64,000 nucleotides of DNA, taken from NCBI GenBank assembly GCA_043228905.1, contig JBHGNT010000017.1, positions 2,480,001-2,544,000 on the forward strand. Reading direction: 5' to 3'. Position numbers and translations under genes: made by a program. Of this stretch, positions 60,936 through 64,000 are shown piece after piece; within the stretch, counting starts at the first letter, position 1, and every line of letters begins with the position of its first letter. Source of the stretch: Azolla caroliniana (lineage: Eukaryota; Polypodiophyta). The notes under the pieces are model-generated. The model searched no databases. It was not told the origin of the DNA and was given only the letters and a program-made list of their open reading frames with translations.

Positions 60936-61822
60936 TGATACATATTTTCGGTATATCAAACCCTAACATCCTTCAACAATCTCACATGTGAACGCACGTA
61001 TGCAATCTCTCAGAGATACATCAACACCTAGAATCCTTTATAGTTTGGCTATCCAGCAAAGTCTGAGGTTTTAACCTGTAAATAAAAGGTATATAAATGA
61101 CATATAAAACCTACAATTGGAAGTTATAAGCAATATGTCAAACCCTAAAATCCTTCGCTGGTCTCATATTATATAGAATAAATTAAGTATACATTAAACC
61201 CTGAAATGCTTCACTAGTTTAGCATTCCAGCTGAGACTTGAGGATAAAACTTGTAAAGTAAATGGGTCTGTGTCGTTTAAACAATGTCTACCTGATCTTC
61301 TGTGGTGTGATACAAAGCAAAAAATAAATACAACTCAGGCAGGGGTTCTTAGACAAAACAGAAGAAATTGATAATGTGTTTTCTTTCACTTTCTGTCAAA
61401 AAATCAGAATCAAAATTTTAAAGCAGAGAAAAACAGGGGGGAGAGAGGGGGGGGTAAGAACCTTAGGAGCCACGGAGAGGAGGCAGACACTTGTATGGAT
61501 GATGATGCTGATGATGAAAGAAGAAGAAGAAGAAGAAGAAGAAGAAGAAATGAATGAAAGGAGAGAGGAAAAAACGAAAGAACAGAGAAAGACCTGGCAG
61601 AGAGAAGCATGAGCTGATTTGGGGTTGCAGAGCTTGCTTCACTCAAGTTCCCATGGAGGGAGAGAGAAAGAGAGTGTTCTCATGTTCTGCTTTTGCAACA
61701 CATCAACAAATAGGCCTCTCTCGTTTGTTTCTTCTCTTGGCCAAAATGACTGAATTGATTGATTGAACCATGAACGAATGAATGAATGAATGAAGACTCT
61801 AGGGAATCCTTTCATTGGAATG
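60936..61822 (-). promoter_or_regulatory. Probable 5' UTR, first intron and promoter of the SURP/CCCH gene
   Basis: A (GAA)n tract (61,516-61,549 on the plus strand, TTC-rich in the transcript) and a CTAAG|GTTCTT donor candidate near 61,465 are consistent with a non-coding first exon spliced to about 60,817. The frames here are low-complexity and not genes. The transcription start is not determined. Confidence 0.4.
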
Positions 61823-62282
61823 AGTCGAATCGGTTTGGTTCGGTCGGCTCAGTTGGTTCGGTCAGGTCAGCCGGGTCGGGTCGGGTCGGGTCGGTTGGTT
61901 CGGACGGGCCGGTCGGACCGCCAGACCAAGGCTCAAATCTCTTCCGGCCTCTCTCCAGGCTTCGCACACCATGACCACGCTCTTTCATATCATGCCAGTG
62001 CAGCCCTCTCTCGTTACAACCCCATATACTCCATATAACTTGAATACGAAAAGGTTCGGTTGGTTCGGTCGGGTCAATTGATTCAATCGGCTCGGTTGGG
62101 TCAGCCGGTTCGGGCTGGCTCGGTTGATTCGGACGGGCCGGTTGGACCGCCAGCCCAAGGAACAAGTCTCTTCCAGCCTCTCTCCAGGCTACGCACACCA
62201 TGACCATGCTCTTTCATATCATGCCAGTGCAACCCTCTCTCGTCACAACCCCATATACTCCGGATAACTTGAATACGAAAAG
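61823..62282. repeat. Direct duplication, period 229 bp, with GGTTCG-rich heads
   Basis: Two copies (about 61,823-62,052 and 62,053-62,282) each start with a run of GGTTCGGTC and GGGTCGGGTCGGG units, then share GACGGGCC, GACCGCCAG, CTCTCTCCAGGCT, CATATCATGCCAGTGCA and end ACTTGAATACGAAAAGG. The G-rich heads contrast sharply with the AT-rich surroundings. Repetitive open frames on both strands (Gly-Ser-Val on plus, Pro-Thr-Glu on minus) are by-products of the pentamer repeats. Confidence 0.88.
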
Positions 62283-64000
62283 GTAACAAACAGTAATATT
62301 ATGCACCTCTTCGGAGCATAGTTCCATCCATGCCCCCATATTCATTACAAGTATATGTATGTATGTGATCCATCTGTGTCCTCATATCCATTACAAGAAT
62401 ATGTATGTGATTGTACAACGTGCAAACAAAAATATACCTCTCGTTGTGATATATCATGTTTGAAATATATAGTTATGTCGCTTTTGGGAAGTTCGATAAA
62501 AATAGATAAAAAAAAGAAACTTCTCTTAGCATCCTTAAAAGTCTATTTAAATAAGAAGTTGTATCGCAATCCATTTTTTGTGATTGCTTCCATGCACATG
62601 CAACCACTATTTGATTTGATGGAAATACGAAAACACTAAGATATATCAAGCAATTGTATATATCGATAAGATACGTGCAATAGCCACGTGGATTTTTAAA
62701 ACATGGTACCTCTTTGATAATCTATTAGGAGTTTTCTTATAGCTAAAGGTTGTGACTACTTCTACGAAGAGGTATAGCATTATACATGGACCATGGTAAT
62801 GATGAAAATTTTATGTGTTCTCATCACATAGAGTCTTCTTGCAACACTTCGTGCGTTTATACAATGATTTTCCCTTTGAATTGAAACTCTTGTCTCATAT
62901 GCACGTGAAATAAGCTAGTACCATAATTTATTTATTTTTTTCCAAAACAATATTCTTCATTAGTATAAACTAGTACAATAAATTAATGGCCACATACTCA
63001 ATAGATAAAAAATCTCATGACATTAATACTCATATTTAGAGGATCCTTCTTATTTTGGCCTCTCTATAAGTATTGTTGATTGTCTCATCAAATTCCCTTT
63101 GTCACTTTTTCTCCGAATATCGTATTTGTTAGCCTTTGTTGTTGATTTGGCAACTTCCCATTATTTCTTGAATTGGTTAGACAATTTGAAACATCTTTAT
63201 GCTTTTATATTTTCTTCTCACTGTTATCTTAATATTCATGACATTTCAATTGGTCAGACATTTTAAAGTTGACTTTGATGCACATTCATAACCATTACGT
63301 AAAACACTATATTTATATCATCCTCCTTATTTCTTTATAATCATTATCGATGATTATATCATTTTATTCGGCAAAATATTAGCATTAATTCATATTATAT
63401 TAATATTACGTGCTACCCCTCCTTAATTTTCTTGACTTTCTCGAAGTAATATAACAATTCCTGGTACTTTGCCGATTATTTTCTTCAATCAAAGTAAAAG
63501 TTCGATCATTCATTTTGATTGCTACATACATTTCACAGAGTCATTGGGTAAGACAACTAGATGACACAATTTACATATAAATCACAAACTTGATACTTCT
63601 ATTTGCATAATTTGATACTTGTCATTTGTGCATCGCATATAAGCCAAAATGAATCGACAAATCAAGATGAGTGCTACTTGTTGCTATCTTCCTGACAAGG
63701 ATAAGGTTTTTGGTACTTGATTTTTATGTTTTGTACTATTCACAATTGAGTTTTACACTCTCTAATGTCACTAAAGAGTGATTCCAAGTGGTATCCAACC
63801 AAAGGAAGAGAAGAAACTAACGTTTCACTCATCGAAGAGTTCAGACAACCACATGGGTAGATGGAAAAACTATCTATCCAAGTGATAATTGTGCTTCAAC
63901 TATATAAACCACTATCTTGCTTGTCCACATCGATGTTGTATGTCAACAACCTCGATCAAGTTAAACAGGTTTATGTCCAACTTCTCATTTGACCTAATGC
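62283..64000. other. Gene-free AT-rich region to the window end
   Basis: No open frame of note (one of 94 codons at 62,355-62,639 looks like chance), no repeats recognised and no RNA gene seen. Confidence 0.45.

Noticed and set aside
61812-62207. 131-codon Pro/Thr/Glu-repeat frame on the minus strand
   Set aside because: Pentamer DNA repeats stay open in several frames on both strands; the composition follows the repeat and not a protein.
1-64000. A new defence or mobile multi-gene system
   Set aside because: Neighbouring genes are unrelated single plant genes with independent introns and strands, and the remaining coding traces are decayed retrotransposons; nothing supports a coordinated cluster.

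Overview
This window is nuclear DNA of a land plant, and a fern is the best fit. The evidence is genes split by phase-consistent introns with GT/GC...AG borders, plant-only families (an LRR receptor-like protein, a PLS-type pentatricopeptide protein, an ARG1-type J-protein, a PLAC8/cell-number-regulator protein), large AT-rich intergenic spaces, and many decayed Copia, Gypsy and LINE pieces. The fern assignment is inference from the style of the intron-free PPR protein and the repeat load; nothing here identifies a species. There are six intact-looking protein genes and one clear pseudogene. No rRNA, tRNA gene or CRISPR array was seen.

Region by region. 1-5,130 holds a solo LTR, a dead FAM32A copy on a duplicated segment, a tRNA-derived SINE-like head, a broken Copia pol and its LTR remnant, and a palindromic MITE inside that remnant. 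5,131-8,330 has a 241-bp tandem duplication and no gene. 8,625-11,363 is an intronless LRR receptor-like protein with six near-identical 72-bp LRR units. 12,678-14,413 is the second copy of the FAM32A segment, here with an open reading frame. 15,640-18,000 has LTR-derived repeats. 18,358-27,976 (minus) is an 11-exon ARG1/DnaJ gene whose 4.9-kb first intron is filled by LINE debris. 28,600-41,000 is a repeat graveyard: two LINE lineages, three LTR families including one with a heat-shock-element array, and a Gypsy reverse-transcriptase relic. 41,624-44,797 is a nine-unit PLS PPR protein. 47,943-51,225 (minus) is a three-exon PLAC8 gene. 51,300-56,190 is intergenic with a second MITE copy. 56,193-60,828 (minus) is a four-exon SURP-RS-CCCH protein. 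61,823-62,282 is a duplicated unit with a GGTTCG-rich head, followed by gene-free AT-rich DNA.

The genes do not form an operon or pathway. FAM32A and the SURP/CCCH protein belong to families tied to pre-mRNA splicing, ARG1 to gravity signalling, the LRR protein to cell-surface perception, PLAC8 to membrane/cell-size or metal functions, and the PPR to organelle RNA processing. I joined exons by eye using splice borders, phase and family similarity; joined lengths are 401 aa (ARG1), 193 aa (PLAC8) and 1,153 or 1,138 aa (SURP/CCCH). I found no convincing new multi-gene system. The most unusual signals are structural: a MITE pair with an inverted centre, a GC-AG intron and exon-derived triplication in ARG1, and an LTR with a heat-shock-element array.
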